In this document: positions 1 through 9,238 of the stretch, piece after piece | Layout: each line of letters starts with the position of its first letter | Position numbering within the stretch: position 1 is the stretch's first letter | NCBI GenBank assembly: GCA_963812675.1 | Contig: CAWEWR010000022.1 | Span: 62,001 to 126,000, forward strand | DNA: 64,000 nucleotides | Source: AP-15 sp963812675 | GTDB taxonomy: Bacteria > Pseudomonadota > Alphaproteobacteria > ATCC43930 > CGMCC-115725 | Direction of reading: 5' to 3' | Made by a program: the position numbers and the translations under genes | Notes under the pieces: generated by a model | The model's input: the letters and a program-made list of their open reading frames with translations, nothing else | Told to the model about the DNA's origin: nothing | Databases searched by the model: none

Positions 1-630
1 GAACGCAGTGACAATGACCCGGTCGACATCGACGCCCATCATCCGGGCGGCCTCGGCATCTTGCGCCGTCGCGCGCATCGCCTTGCCGAGGCGGGTGCGG
101 TTGACGAAGAAATGGAGTGCCAGCATCAGCGCCACGGCCACGCCCCAGATCAGCAGCTCCTTCAGTTCCAGGGTCACTTCGCCCAATTGCCAGCGCACCA
201 CCGGCAGCGGGTTGGGGTAGTTCTCCGACCCGGCGCCGACCGTCAGCAGGATGATGTTGAACAGGATGTACGACACGCCGATCGTCGTGATCATCGCAGC
301 AGTCCCGCGAACCCCGCGCAGCGGCCGCAGCGACAGGCGCTCGATGGCAACGCCGAGGATGCCGGCGCCGAGCATCGTGACGGCGAAGGCGAAGACCAGT
401 GCCCCGGCTAATGCCGGACCCGCGAGGACCTGGCTTTGACCCGTGATGCCCAGAAACTCGAGCGCCCACATGCCAAAAAACGAGCTGACCATGAACACAT
501 TGAAATGCGCGAAGTTGATCAGCTCGAGGATGCCGTAGACGAGGGTAAATCCCAGCGCCAGCAAGGCATACATCGCGCCGAGGCTCAGCCCGTTGACCAC
601 CTGCTGCAACAGCACCCCATAGTCGGACAT
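1..630 (-). CDS. livH: Branched-chain amino acid ABC transporter permease (LivH type), 3'-truncated by window edge
   Basis: Inner-membrane permease subunit of a HAAT-type ABC importer. The ATG at 628-630 opens 210 codons with no stop before the window edge, so the C-terminus is missing. The N-terminal segment LSLGAMYALLALGFTLVYG followed by INFAHFNVFM is the LivH hallmark. Several hydrophobic helices follow. The cytoplasmic loop NRTRLGKAMRATAQD, then EAARMMGVDVDRV, is the region that contacts the ATPase in this family. It lies downstream of, and on the same strand as, the substrate-binding protein (792-2033), separated by a palindromic repeat, so the two probably form one transcription unit continuing beyond the window. 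The amino-acid substrate is inferred from the family; related systems carry urea or amides. Confidence 0.9.
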   Translation of the reverse strand, partial: MSDYGVLLQQVVNGLSLGAMYALLALGFTLVYGILELINFAHFNVFMVSSFFGMWALEFLGITGQSQVLAGPALAGALVFAFAVTMLGAGILGVAIERLSLRPLRGVRGTAAMITTIGVSYILFNIILLTVGAGSENYPNPLPVVRWQLGEVTLELKELLIWGVAVALMLALHFFVNRTRLGKAMRATAQDAEAARMMGVDVDRVIVTAF

Positions 631-663
631 CACGGCGCGCCGGACGGCCTCAGGGTATCGCTA

Positions 664-757
664 CGTTCTTCGTCATCCCCGCGAAAGCGGAGATCCAGGA
701 CTCCAGCGCGTCAATGGTTGCCCTGGACGCCCGCTTTCGCGGGGGCGACGAAGAACG
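664..757. repeat. Intergenic palindromic repeat
   Basis: A 94-base inverted repeat between the binding-protein gene and livH. The outer arms are perfect over 11 bases (cgttcttcgtc at 664-674, gacgaagaacg at 747-757). Inner arms around cccgcgaaagcgg and ccgctttcgcggg also pair. This resembles the scattered palindromes built on cgtcattcccgcgaaagcggg found in many proteobacterial genomes. As RNA it would fold into a long hairpin inside the operon and could set the ratio of binding protein to permease; that role is inference. Confidence 0.75.
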
Positions 758-791
758 GGTCAATATTACCAACACTACTTTGCCTTGAACT

Positions 792-2033
792 TTACGAGCC
801 CTGCGGCGCGACCCCGAGGTATTTGTACTGGTGAAGGACATCGTCGGGCGGATATTTGTCGTCCTTGACGATGCGGAAGACGCTGATCTCCCGGTTCCGC
901 AAGTCACCGTTTTCATCAAAGGTGATCTCGCCCTGCAGTGTCTTCACATGGGCGGTCTGCATCGCATCGCGCACTGCCTCGCGCGTCACCTCCTTGCCCG
1001 AAGCGGCAACTCGTTTGACGGCGTCGAGAATGATGAGCGCCGCATCATAGGCGGTGATCGAGTAATTCTCGGGTTGCTGCCCGTATTTCTTGGCAAAGCG
1101 CTCGATGACGGGCGCCGCCTCCGGGTTTTCGAGAATATCCGGCGCCGCAATCGTCGCGTACCACCCTTCGGCCGCAGGGAAACCGGCGCCGCGCAATATC
1201 TCTGCACCGTAGAGGCCGTCGCCGCCGCCCTTGATCATCTTGGGAAGAATGTCGGAGGCCTGCTTGACGACTTTCACCCCGGCCTGAGCAACGCCGCCGT
1301 AATATAGGGCATCGGGATTGAGGGATTTGATTTTCGTGAGAGTGGTCGCGTAATCGGCCTCTCTGGGATTGAGCTGGTCGCGGCCGAGCACCTTGATGCC
1401 GCGCTTCTCGGCCTGCGCTTGAAAGGTGTCGGCGATCCCGACACCGTAGGCGCCGCTGTCGTCGAGCACATAGACCGATTTCACTTTGAGGACATCGGCA
1501 TAATAATTGGCCATGTTTGGCCCTTGGAATGCGTCCGTGGTCACAGTGCGGAAATAGATCGCCTTTCCTTTAGGCCGATATTGCCCGGCGAATTTCGGGT
1601 CGGTGATATCGGGGTTGGTCGAGCTCGGGGTGATCGTCGCCAGATCGCCCTGGCTCAAAATCGGCGACATCGCCTTGCCCGAGCCGCTCATCTGCGGCCC
1701 GATCGCCGCGACGACTTGCTTGTCGGACACCATCTTGCGCGCGTTGGTTGCCGCCTGCGCCGGGTCATACTGCCCGGCAGTGGCGGTGCCGTCGTCCAGC
1801 AGCAGGACCTCGATCTTGTAACCAGCAACGCCACCCTGCGCGTTCGCTTCGTCGATCGCCAGCAAGGCGCCGTCCTTGATCAATTCGGCGTCATGCGCGT
1901 CGGCCCCGGTAAAGGGCAGGTTTATGCCCACCTTGACCGTTTTGTCGGCGGCTTGGGCAAGATCCAAACCCGCAAAGGCGCCGATGAGGGCGGTGGTCGA
2001 TAGACCGATGAGCAAAGAGCGACGCGACAACAT
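792..2033 (-). CDS. Branched-chain amino acid ABC transporter substrate-binding protein
   Basis: Periplasmic binding protein of the Leu/Ile/Val-binding type I fold, 413 residues. I start at the ATG 2031-2033 rather than an upstream in-frame ATG, because GGGAGGT lies just before it and the protein then begins with a signal sequence: RRSLLIG (Tat-like twin Arg), a hydrophobic stretch, and cleavage near AQAADK. The mature part begins VKVGINLPFTGADA and contains DGALLAIDEANAQGG and AAIGPQMSGSGKAMSPI, typical of this family. The C-terminal lobe carries SITAYDAALIILDAVKR. It precedes livH on the same strand, so it likely delivers substrate to that permease. The ligand cannot be fixed from sequence. 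Confidence 0.9.
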   Translation of the reverse strand: MLSRRSLLIGLSTTALIGAFAGLDLAQAADKTVKVGINLPFTGADAHDAELIKDGALLAIDEANAQGGVAGYKIEVLLLDDGTATAGQYDPAQAATNARKMVSDKQVVAAIGPQMSGSGKAMSPILSQGDLATITPSSTNPDITDPKFAGQYRPKGKAIYFRTVTTDAFQGPNMANYYADVLKVKSVYVLDDSGAYGVGIADTFQAQAEKRGIKVLGRDQLNPREADYATTLTKIKSLNPDALYYGGVAQAGVKVVKQASDILPKMIKGGGDGLYGAEILRGAGFPAAEGWYATIAAPDILENPEAAPVIERFAKKYGQQPENYSITAYDAALIILDAVKRVAASGKEVTREAVRDAMQTAHVKTLQGEITFDENGDLRNREISVFRIVKDDKYPPDDVLHQYKYLGVAPQGS

Positions 2034-2115
2034 GAGACAGACCTCCCGGATGGGGTGCTTCACCTCACGCAAATGTCATGCCGCTTTGGGTCCTAGGGCA
2101 AGCTTTATCAACGCA

Positions 2116-3090
2116 TCAGCCCAACCCCTGGCGGTCCTGCTTTAGAAGACTCGAGACGAGGCTGCGGAGCGAGGGGACTTCACCGGGGCGGAATTCGACG
2201 GGTCGGCACAGCGCCATCGCGATGATGCCGAGGCGGGCCATTTTTTGCGCGGCGTAGGAGCTTTCGGCGGCGCTGGCGCTGAGGCGCTCCATGACTGCGC
2301 CGCCGAGCTGCTGCACCAGAATCCCGCCGACCAGGTCGACGGCGCCGACCATGCCGGCGCCGCTCGCGAGCCGCCGCAGCAGGTGGACGGTGCCGGTGAG
2401 CCCCGGGCGCTGGCCGTAGAGCTCGGCGATCTCGCGAATGAGGCGCAGGGCGCGGGCGGCAAACAGCAGGGTGTCGAGCAGCGCGGTCGGGCTGACCGCG
2501 TTGATCGCGAAAGCCTGCGTCGCGGCGCGACGGATCGCCGCCTCGGCGAGCCGGTCGGCCGGGGCAAGGACAAAGCGGGAGAACAGTTCGAGCGCGTCAT
2601 GCCCGCTGTGATGCGGTTCGCGAACGGCGCGATAGCGGGCGACCGCCTCGCTCAATAGCGGATCGGCCGCCAGGATCGCTGCGGCAGCATCGATTTCTGC
2701 CTTCAACTCGTCCGCCAAAGCAAAAGGGATCAGTCTTCTAAGGCGCTCGGCGGAGCGCAGCCGCCACAGCCCGCGCAGCTCCGCCGCGAGCCAGTAAGCT
2801 GCGCCGCCGCAACCAGCCGCCACAGCAGCGGTGGCAGCGATGCCCAGCCCGACACCATGCGCGAAGGCGCCATCGATGAACTGGACGAGGTCAATGCCGA
2901 TCAGGCCGAGGACGAGGATGCCGAGGCCGGTCGCTGCCACGCGAATGGGTGAGCGGGACCGCCGGGTTTGCGGTGAGGGCAAGTCCGTCGCGGGGGCCGG
3001 CGGGGAGCGCAGCTCGAGCCGCCCGGTTTCCTCGGTTTCCAGAATGCGCGGCCGCAGCCGCTCCCCTGGGGGCTCCGTTTCGGTCGTCAT
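2116..3090 (-). CDS. ycjF: YcjF family membrane protein (TIGR01620/UPF0283)
   Basis: Protein of 324 residues with a charged, proline-rich N-terminal tail (about 1-55) and two hydrophobic segments near residues 55-75 and 85-105 (GLGILVLGLIGIDLVQF; IAATAAVAAGCGGAAYWLA). A helical C-terminal domain follows, with AFAINAVSPTALLDTLLFAA and VGAVDLVGGILVQQLGGAV. This is the layout of YcjF, whose molecular function is unknown. It follows ycjX on the same strand, the usual ycjX-ycjF order; in enterobacteria the pair belongs to envelope-stress operons. A palindromic repeat fills the gap between the two genes here. Confidence 0.8.
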   Translation of the reverse strand: MTTETEPPGERLRPRILETEETGRLELRSPPAPATDLPSPQTRRSRSPIRVAATGLGILVLGLIGIDLVQFIDGAFAHGVGLGIAATAAVAAGCGGAAYWLAAELRGLWRLRSAERLRRLIPFALADELKAEIDAAAAILAADPLLSEAVARYRAVREPHHSGHDALELFSRFVLAPADRLAEAAIRRAATQAFAINAVSPTALLDTLLFAARALRLIREIAELYGQRPGLTGTVHLLRRLASGAGMVGAVDLVGGILVQQLGGAVMERLSASAAESSYAAQKMARLGIIAMALCRPVEFRPGEVPSLRSLVSSLLKQDRQGLG

Positions 3091-3095
3091 CGAAG

Positions 3096-3228
3096 CCCCT
3101 CTCCGCCCGTTGGGAGGAGAGGGAGGGGCCCGGCGCGTAGCGGCGGGAGGGTGAGATGGGCAGCAGCGGAGCGTGCCCGTCGGCCCCCCTCACCCTGCCC
3201 TCTCCCCCCGGCCGGCGGGGGGAGAGGG
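3096..3228. repeat. GC-rich composite palindromic repeat (copy 1)
   Basis: Noncoding block of about 133 bases between ycjX and ycjF. It contains two hairpin units: cctctccgccc pairing with a gggaggagaggg arm at the left, and ccctctcccccc pairing with ggggggagaggg at the right. Between them is gggaggggcccggcgcg. The same two-hairpin arrangement, with the same linker, occurs at 23010-23141, so this is a dispersed element rather than a local palindrome. Confidence 0.75.
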
Positions 3229-3265
3229 AAAGATGGCGTTAGTCTGAGAGGATCAAAGGGCGTGG

Positions 3266-4597
3266 TCATGCGAGAGCGTCCTCGAGCAGGAAATCGAGCG
3301 CCTTGTCGAGATTTATATGGGGAATGCCATCGCCCTCCGCCCCGGTGATCCGCGGCGGCTGGAAGACTGGAAATTCGGTAAACCGCTCGCCCCAAAACCC
3401 GGTGGGCGGCGGCGTCACCGGCACGATACCGGGGAAAAAACGGATGCGCCGCTCGCCGCCTTCGGGCAATCCGACGACGATATCGACCTTACGGCCGTCG
3501 ATCACGTCGGTGCCGTCCTCGGTGCAGCGGATCGAGGCGAGCGCGGCCGCCGCGACGCGGGCACGGGCGGTCTTGGCGCGCAGGGTCGGGGCTTCGACCA
3601 GATTGGCCATCAGCGCTTCGAGATGGTCGCGCTGCAGTGCCGGCACATGGTCGGCCTTGGTCGCGGCAAACAGGACCCGGTCGATGCGGGCTCCGAACAG
3701 CCGGCGCAGAATGCTTCGCCTGCCGAAGCGGAACGCGGCGAGGATCGTGTCGAGCGCCAGACGATAATCGGCAAAGGCCTCTTCTCCGGCGTTCAGCGCA
3801 CGCAGCACGTCAACCAGCACGATCTGCCGATCCACGTGACGGGCGAGCTGTGCGAAGAAGGGCTGCACGATGGTGCGCTTATAGGCCTCAAAACGCGCCT
3901 CCATCAGTGCTGCGAGACTGTCGGGCAACGCCCGTGCTCCGATCGCCAGCGGCATCGGACAAAACTGCAGCACCGAAAGATCGGCGACCTGCCCGGGGTT
4001 CAGGAAACGCCCTGGCTGCAGCAGGCTCAACTCCTCCCGCTCGCGGCATGCGGCGAGATAGCCGCGGTAAACTTCATATGCCCGCAACGCCGTTTGGGGA
4101 TCGCCGGCGCGGTTTGCCGGATGGCGGGCCACAAAGTCGAGCCACTCGCGGGCGAGCGGGGCGCGCACCCCGCGACGCGCCAAAGCGAGGGTCGCGCGCG
4201 ACCAATCAGCATAGCTCTGCTGCAGCATAGGCAAGTCGAGCAGCCATTCGCCGGGATAATCGAGAATTTCGACGGTCAGCTCGACGGTTCCGCCGAGCAG
4301 CTTGGCCCGTCGAAACAAACCCGCCGACAAAAACCGGAGCAACAGCCGCACCCGTCGCAAATCGGTCGTGCTCACGGGCCAGTGAGGCGGGTCAGCAGCC
4401 AACGCCGTGACCGTTTCTTCGAGCGCGAAGGCAGGCACGTCGTCGTCTTCCGGCGCGAGCAGCTGCGCGCCCACAATCCGCCGCTCCGCCGCAGCCCGCA
4501 GGAACGGCAAACGCCCCGGCCTGCTGACGGCACTCAAGAGATTGCGCACCAGACTGGTAATAAACGCAGTCTTGCCGGACCGGCTAAGCCCGGTCAC
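3266..4597 (-). CDS. ycjX: YcjX family P-loop protein (DUF463)
   Basis: Predicted nucleotide-binding protein of the YcjX family. A Walker A motif GLSRSGKT sits at the extreme N-terminus, with the family's aromatic and basic segments LTVEILDYPGEWLLDLPML and later FAATKADHVP (NKxD-like). The only standard start in frame is the GTG at 4595-4597, giving 443 residues, but this cuts into the beta-strand before the P-loop. The same frame stays open and family-like (residues RTLRLAVTG) back to the stop at 4709-4711, so the true N-terminus probably uses a rare start, with CTG at 4702 one option, or there is a sequence error. The upstream unknown gene stops in this same frame. Role: partner of YcjF; exact activity unknown. 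Confidence 0.85.
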   Translation of the reverse strand: MTGLSRSGKTAFITSLVRNLLSAVSRPGRLPFLRAAAERRIVGAQLLAPEDDDVPAFALEETVTALAADPPHWPVSTTDLRRVRLLLRFLSAGLFRRAKLLGGTVELTVEILDYPGEWLLDLPMLQQSYADWSRATLALARRGVRAPLAREWLDFVARHPANRAGDPQTALRAYEVYRGYLAACREREELSLLQPGRFLNPGQVADLSVLQFCPMPLAIGARALPDSLAALMEARFEAYKRTIVQPFFAQLARHVDRQIVLVDVLRALNAGEEAFADYRLALDTILAAFRFGRRSILRRLFGARIDRVLFAATKADHVPALQRDHLEALMANLVEAPTLRAKTARARVAAAALASIRCTEDGTDVIDGRKVDIVVGLPEGGERRIRFFPGIVPVTPPPTGFWGERFTEFPVFQPPRITGAEGDGIPHINLDKALDFLLEDALA

Positions 4598-4708
4598 GGC
4601 GAGACGGAGCGTGCGGTCATGGACCAGCGCCCTCAGGGTCGGCAGCTTATCGAGTGCGCGCAGGTCCCGGCCGATGATGAAGATAGCGTCTCCGGTTCTC
4701 AGCCTCGC

Positions 4709-5317
4709 CTAGCCGGGCGGCTTCATCGCGACGTCGAGCATGACGTTGGGCAGGATCTCTCGGATCACGCTGCGCAGTGTCGACTCGTCGGTGGCAGTCG
4801 CCGCCGCCAGCAGCCGCCGCGAACCGCGGCGCAGGACGCGGGCGGTGGCGCGGCCGTCGCGACCGGCCCGAATCGTCGCAAACGCGTCGGCCGGCTCGAT
4901 GCGCTTCAGGATGCGTTTCAGCGCCGCCAAGCCTTCGGCAGTCTCGACATCGTGCAACGGTGACTCGGGCGTGTCCGGTTCCGGCTCGTCCTCGACCGCG
5001 GCGTCGACCGCTTCGACCGGGCGATATCGTGCAAAGGATTGGTAAATGGCGCGCCCGGCCTCGGCGTCGATGCGCGACTGCAATTCCCAGCTTTCGCCGC
5101 GCGACGACAATTCGCCGATCAGCGCGAACATGTCGTCGCAATCCTCTTCATGCGAGCAGGTCAGGAATGCGAGACGGCCATCGTGCTCGACGATGCGGTC
5201 GTCATCCTCGGCAAAGCCGAGCTCCGACAAGGCGTTGTCCAGGGCGCGACGCGAAGCGACGAGGAGCGTCGTGACGTGCAGGCGTCGACCGCTCTCCGCC
5301 GGATCCTTCTCCGCCAT
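4709..5317 (-). CDS. Hypothetical protein upstream of ycjX
   Basis: Unrecognised 202-residue protein. It is acidic in the middle (VEDEPEPDTPESP) and has no signal peptide or membrane segment. The N-terminal part, VTTLLVASRRALDNALSELG and RLAFLTCSHEEDCDDMFAL, looks like a compact alpha/beta domain. The C-terminal part is Arg-rich (GRATARVLRRGSRRLL). It is the first gene of an apparent unit with ycjX and ycjF, its stop lying about 110 bases before the ycjX GTG. No function is proposed. Confidence 0.6.
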   Translation of the reverse strand: MAEKDPAESGRRLHVTTLLVASRRALDNALSELGFAEDDDRIVEHDGRLAFLTCSHEEDCDDMFALIGELSSRGESWELQSRIDAEAGRAIYQSFARYRPVEAVDAAVEDEPEPDTPESPLHDVETAEGLAALKRILKRIEPADAFATIRAGRDGRATARVLRRGSRRLLAAATATDESTLRSVIREILPNVMLDVAMKPPG

Positions 5318-5532
5318 ATCTATTCCTCCCGCAAGAAGCCGGTCAGCGGCCTATCTATGCTAGGCGGTGTTTCGCCGTTGCGCGATCAAAATAAGCCCGC
5401 ACCGGCCGGGTGTTGCTCGACGGCGACGGTGATCTGGCGATTGGTCTCGGTGGCTTTGCTGCAGCAATCGGGCTGGCCACGCCGGGTGGCATCAATTACC
5501 TCGGGTTCGAGCGGTAGCGGCGCTGATCTCAG

Positions 5533-6999
5533 TCAACATTTCACGTAACGACAGGTCACCAAGCCGGTCACGATCGGACCGGTGACTTGATTGAGCGCGG
5601 TGAAGAATTTGTAGATCTGAGCAGCCGGGGCGTCGGCAACGAAGATGACGTCCTTGTCGTAGACCGGGAACTCTTGCGCGAGCGAATAGGTTTTGGCATC
5701 CCGGAGATCGAAACGGTAGACCACCGGCGAAACGCCTCCCCGGGAGCCGGCGGCGATCGGCTGATCGAGGACCTGGAGCACGGAGTTCGGCTCGTAGCGG
5801 AAGAGAAACACGCCTTCCGGCTTGACGAGGTCATCGCGTAATCCCTGCGATTTCGCGAGCGCCTCACCGAGTGTGATATTGCGCGCTTCGAAGGCGATTT
5901 TGGCGTTCCGACCGGTCGCACCGAAGACGCTGAAGGTTTGCGGCACCCGCAAGAGAGTGACCACGTCGCCGGGTTGCGCATAGAGATCTTCGGTCGGGTC
6001 CGAGACCAGCTGTTCCAACGGGATCGTCGCGGTCACCCCGCCGCGGGACAATCGGACAAAAGTTTGGTGGACCGGAGCCTTCGCGCCGCCCGCCGCGGCA
6101 ATGATTTGCAGCAGCCTGTCGCCGCCAGGCGAGAGGGGCACTCTCGCACCCGCCGCCGTGGCCGGAATCGGGTTAGGGAGCACTCCCGCGCCAGCCACCC
6201 CTGCGGCCGGGGGCTGGACCGGATTCGATAGATTGCCGATGAGATTCCCGATGGAATTCTCACCGAAACCAACCGAGCTCTCCTGCCCGGACTCGTTTAG
6301 CAGCACCGTCACGGCATTGGCCGCGCTTTTTTTGACGATTACCAGGACCTGCGGCCCGAGCGCCTTCTCGGCGAGTCGCGCCTCGATCGCCTGCTGCACC
6401 TCCGTCGGCAATCGGCCGGCGGCCGGTACGCGGCCCGCATAGGGCACGCTGATCGCACCATCAGCTCCGACCTCCTGGTCTGGGATCGTAGCAGACCGCC
6501 GCCCGCCGGCGGCGCCGATCGCCTCGGTCGAAAACAACTCGCCGGCGCTGGGCCGCTGCTCCTCCTGCGGAGGGCGCGTTTCGGTTGGCCGGCGCGGAAT
6601 CCCGAATTCGCCCTGCTGTCCAATCGGCGGCGACCGCAACTCCGGCGCCAGCGGCTCGATCCCCGACCTCCCGCCGGTCGGAGCCGGAGCCGGCGGCGCC
6701 TCGCTGAACAGCCCGCCCGCGGCGCTTTCCCAAATCAGCACCGAGACGGTATCGCCGATCGCGATCCTGACTTCGGGGGGCTGCGCATCCTTTTGGAAGC
6801 GAGCCGCAAATCTCTCCTTCGGCTGGGCGATCAGCGCGTTGACTACTCGGTCGTCGACCTGGACGACGTCGAAGAGAATCTCGCCTCCGGCCTGCCCTTG
6901 TTCGAGGACGTCGCTGGTCGAAGGCCCGGCCCTCGGGATCCAGGAGCATCCGCCAACTGACAGGGCAACCACAAAGAACAGAGAGACCAAAAGCTTCAT
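5533..6999 (-). CDS. Polysaccharide export outer-membrane lipoprotein (Wza/BexD-like, SLBB domains)
   Basis: 488 residues. The N-terminus is a lipoprotein signal with lipobox SVGGC (Cys18). The segment EVRIAIGDTVSVLIWESA is the start of the Poly_export domain, and DGAISVPYAGRVPAAGRLPTEVQQ is its conserved core. SLBB-like repeats follow: QPGDVVTLLRVPQTFSVFGA, then FEARNITLGEALAKSQGL. A long Pro/Gly-rich insertion at about 95-160 (APAPTGGRSG, TRPPQEEQRPSAG) is unusual for Wza. Such proteins form the outer-membrane channel for capsule or exopolysaccharide. No glycosyltransferase, Wzc or Wzx gene is adjacent, so the rest of the system must lie elsewhere. Confidence 0.82.
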   Translation of the reverse strand: MKLLVSLFFVVALSVGGCSWIPRAGPSTSDVLEQGQAGGEILFDVVQVDDRVVNALIAQPKERFAARFQKDAQPPEVRIAIGDTVSVLIWESAAGGLFSEAPPAPAPTGGRSGIEPLAPELRSPPIGQQGEFGIPRRPTETRPPQEEQRPSAGELFSTEAIGAAGGRRSATIPDQEVGADGAISVPYAGRVPAAGRLPTEVQQAIEARLAEKALGPQVLVIVKKSAANAVTVLLNESGQESSVGFGENSIGNLIGNLSNPVQPPAAGVAGAGVLPNPIPATAAGARVPLSPGGDRLLQIIAAAGGAKAPVHQTFVRLSRGGVTATIPLEQLVSDPTEDLYAQPGDVVTLLRVPQTFSVFGATGRNAKIAFEARNITLGEALAKSQGLRDDLVKPEGVFLFRYEPNSVLQVLDQPIAAGSRGGVSPVVYRFDLRDAKTYSLAQEFPVYDKDVIFVADAPAAQIYKFFTALNQVTGPIVTGLVTCRYVKC

Positions 7000-7153
7000 T
7001 GCTTACGGCGTCGTCAACCAAAGCGGCAAAGCCTATCATGACAGACAGCGAATTTAAATCCGTCGCTGCGCGCCAGAGCGTTCCGAAAGCATTTCATGTT
7101 AATGTCTAAACGTCGTCTCTAGGCGACGTGGACCTGCGGCGAAAGGATCGCGA
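7000..7153. promoter_or_regulatory. Divergent intergenic region between polysaccharide-export gene and creatininase-family gene
   Basis: 154 bases separate two divergent start codons and must hold both promoters. It is locally AT-richer than its surroundings (gcgaatttaaatccg, tttcatgttaatgtc). A small inverted repeat, cgtcgtctctaggcgacg, lies about 25-45 bases before the creatininase-family ATG. I cannot assign exact -35 and -10 boxes. Confidence 0.35.
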
Positions 7154-7897
7154 ATGCAGCTTCAGTTGCAAACCTGGCAGGAGGTCGAGTTTTATCTTCA
7201 GACCAGCCGGGGAATTATCCTGCCGATCGGCTCGACCGAGCAACACGGGCCAAGCGGCCTGATCGGCACCGATGCGATCTGCGCCGAGGTGATCGCGCGA
7301 GGTGTCGGCGAGGCCGCCGGGGCTCTCGTTGCGCCGACCATCTCGGTCGGCATGGCGCAACACCATCTCGGCTTCGCCGGCTCGATGACATTGCGGCCGA
7401 GCACGCTGATCACCGTCCTCAAGGAAATGGTGGATTCCTTGGCGGTACATGGCTTCGAGCGCTTCTACTTTCTCAACGGCCATGGCGGGAATATCGCCAC
7501 GCTGGCAGCCGCCTTTTCGGAGATCTACGCGACGCGCAGTCTTGGCACTGCCGGCAACGCGCCACCGATCAAATGCCGACTGAAGAATTGGTGGCAAAAT
7601 CAGGAAGTGCACGATCTGGCAAAGGAGCTGTATGGCGATTCCGAGGGCAGCCACGCAACCCCGAGCGAGGTCGCAATTACCCAATTCGCTTATCCGAGCG
7701 CGATCAAATCAGCCATTCTCGACCCGCCGGTAGCACCGCGCGGCGACTTCGCCGACGCGGCAGACTACCGCCGCAAATTCCCCGACGGCCGCATCGGCTC
7801 CAACCCTGCGCTGGCTACGCCCGACGCAGGACGGCGCCTTTACGAGGCTGCAGTAGGCGCCATCGTGAAAGACTACCAGGGTTGGGTAGCGGCCTAG
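7154..7897 (+). CDS. Creatininase family protein (amidohydrolase), cytoplasmic
   Basis: 247 residues. Metal-dependent hydrolase family that includes creatinine amidohydrolase and MftE. The metal and active-site motifs are visible: PIGSTEQHGP at about 24-33 (Glu and His ligands), GTDAICAE, MAQHHLGF, FLNGHGGN at about 111-118, and EGSHATPSEVA in the C-terminal half. No signal peptide. The ATG at 7154 follows GAAAGGATCGCGA. Its stop abuts the stop of the convergent MFS gene with no gap. It faces a cluster of MFS carriers, so it may open a ring or amide in a molecule they import; that link is inference. A second, secreted homologue lies at 41447-42226. Confidence 0.85.
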   Translation: MQLQLQTWQEVEFYLQTSRGIILPIGSTEQHGPSGLIGTDAICAEVIARGVGEAAGALVAPTISVGMAQHHLGFAGSMTLRPSTLITVLKEMVDSLAVHGFERFYFLNGHGGNIATLAAAFSEIYATRSLGTAGNAPPIKCRLKNWWQNQEVHDLAKELYGDSEGSHATPSEVAITQFAYPSAIKSAILDPPVAPRGDFADAADYRRKFPDGRIGSNPALATPDAGRRLYEAAVGAIVKDYQGWVAA

Positions 7898-9169
7898 TCA
7901 GGCCACCTGGAGTTCGGCGACGAGAACCGTGCCCTTGGTCTCCGGGCTGAGCAACAGCGAGACGACGACGCTGGCGGCGGCGACGACGGTCCCGACCAGC
8001 ATCGGAGTAGCGTAACCCAAATTGAAGTTCACCGCGAAATACGCCAGGATCGGCGCTACCAGCCCACCGAATATCGCGCCCTGGTGATAGCAGAAGGCGC
8101 TCGCCGTGGCGCGCACCTCGGTGGGGAAGCGCTCCGCGAGGTAGCTCGGGAGCTGGCTGTAGAGAGCGCCGCCAAAGGCGCCTTGCAGACCAAATCCGAC
8201 GGTGATCCAGAATTCGCTGCCGGTGAACAGATAAAGCGGCGCGATCGGGATCGCGATCGCGGCGGGAATGATCATCGCCCAGCGGCGCCCGATGATATCG
8301 GCCGTCCAACCCCAGAAGCACATACCGAGGAAGCTCAAGATGTTGGCGAGCATGAACGGCACCGCCGTCCCCATCGCGGTCAGCTTCAGGTCTTGCTGCA
8401 GATGCGTCGCGAACAGCGACCAGATCGAATAATAGAGGACAAAATTGCTCGCCATCCACCAGCAGGCCATCAGCGTGTTTGCGAGCATCCCGCGTTGGAA
8501 GATCTTGATCAGCGGGGCGCGGACCTCGCGGTGCTGGGCGCGCTGCTGCCTCCGGTTCTCGACCCAGACTTCGGGCTCCTTGACGAAATAGCGCACGTAA
8601 ATGATCGACAGGGCGGGCAGGACACCAACCCACAGCATGCCGCGCCAGCCGATGGTGTCGAAGAAGAGGCCGTAAATCACGCTCGACAGCAGAAAACCGA
8701 TACTCCACGAGCCTTGGAGAACCCCGCTCATGAACCCGCGCGAGCGTTGCGGCCACGTCTCCATTGCGAGCGCCGCGCCGGCCGGCCATTCCGCGCCCAT
8801 GCCGATGCCGAGCAATGTGCGGAAGATCAACAGAAACACAAAAGTCGGCGAAAACCCGGCAATAAAGTTGCACACCGAGTACCAGAAAATCGAGATCATC
8901 AGTGGGGTTTTGCGTCCAATCCGGTCCGCTAGCCAACCCGAACCGACGGCCCCTATCAACCGCATCCACAAAGTCAGCGTAAAGACGATGGCGACTTCAG
9001 TGGTTGGTACATGGAATTCATCCGCGATCGGCTTGATGATCAGCAGGAACACCGTGAAATCGAAGGCATCGAGCGTCCAGCCCAGCCATGCTGCCCACCA
9101 GGCGTACCACTGGTCCTTGGTCGGCTCCTTCCACCATGGAATGTTCTTCACAGTCTCGACTGCTGCCAT
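7898..9169 (-). CDS. MFS transporter, sialate/lactate:H+ symporter-like (paralogue 1)
   Basis: 423 residues, about 12 membrane helices. Starts MAAVETVKNIPWWKEPTKD; the ATG at 9167-9169 has AGGAAGGT before it. Family signatures include GWTLDAFDFTVFLLI in helix 1 (the conserved Asp-Phe-Asp), the loop 2-3 motif GWLADRIGRKTPLM, and GIGMGAEWPAGAALAMETWP, typical of the SHS group (JEN1, NanT relatives). It is one of three tandem copies on the same strand; the other two are at 9239 and 10706. The substrate is unknown, but a carboxylate is likely from family knowledge. Confidence 0.85.
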   Translation of the reverse strand: MAAVETVKNIPWWKEPTKDQWYAWWAAWLGWTLDAFDFTVFLLIIKPIADEFHVPTTEVAIVFTLTLWMRLIGAVGSGWLADRIGRKTPLMISIFWYSVCNFIAGFSPTFVFLLIFRTLLGIGMGAEWPAGAALAMETWPQRSRGFMSGVLQGSWSIGFLLSSVIYGLFFDTIGWRGMLWVGVLPALSIIYVRYFVKEPEVWVENRRQQRAQHREVRAPLIKIFQRGMLANTLMACWWMASNFVLYYSIWSLFATHLQQDLKLTAMGTAVPFMLANILSFLGMCFWGWTADIIGRRWAMIIPAAIAIPIAPLYLFTGSEFWITVGFGLQGAFGGALYSQLPSYLAERFPTEVRATASAFCYHQGAIFGGLVAPILAYFAVNFNLGYATPMLVGTVVAAASVVVSLLLSPETKGTVLVAELQVA

Positions 9170-9238
9170 CCGAGTACCTTCCTGTATTTAGCGAGTCCTT
9201 CCGCAGGAGACGCGTCTTCAACGATACGGGTTGCGTTT

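Noticed and set aside
3317..4963. A 548-codon plus-strand frame over ycjX
   Set aside because: It is antisense to ycjX, has no family motifs, and arises from high GC.
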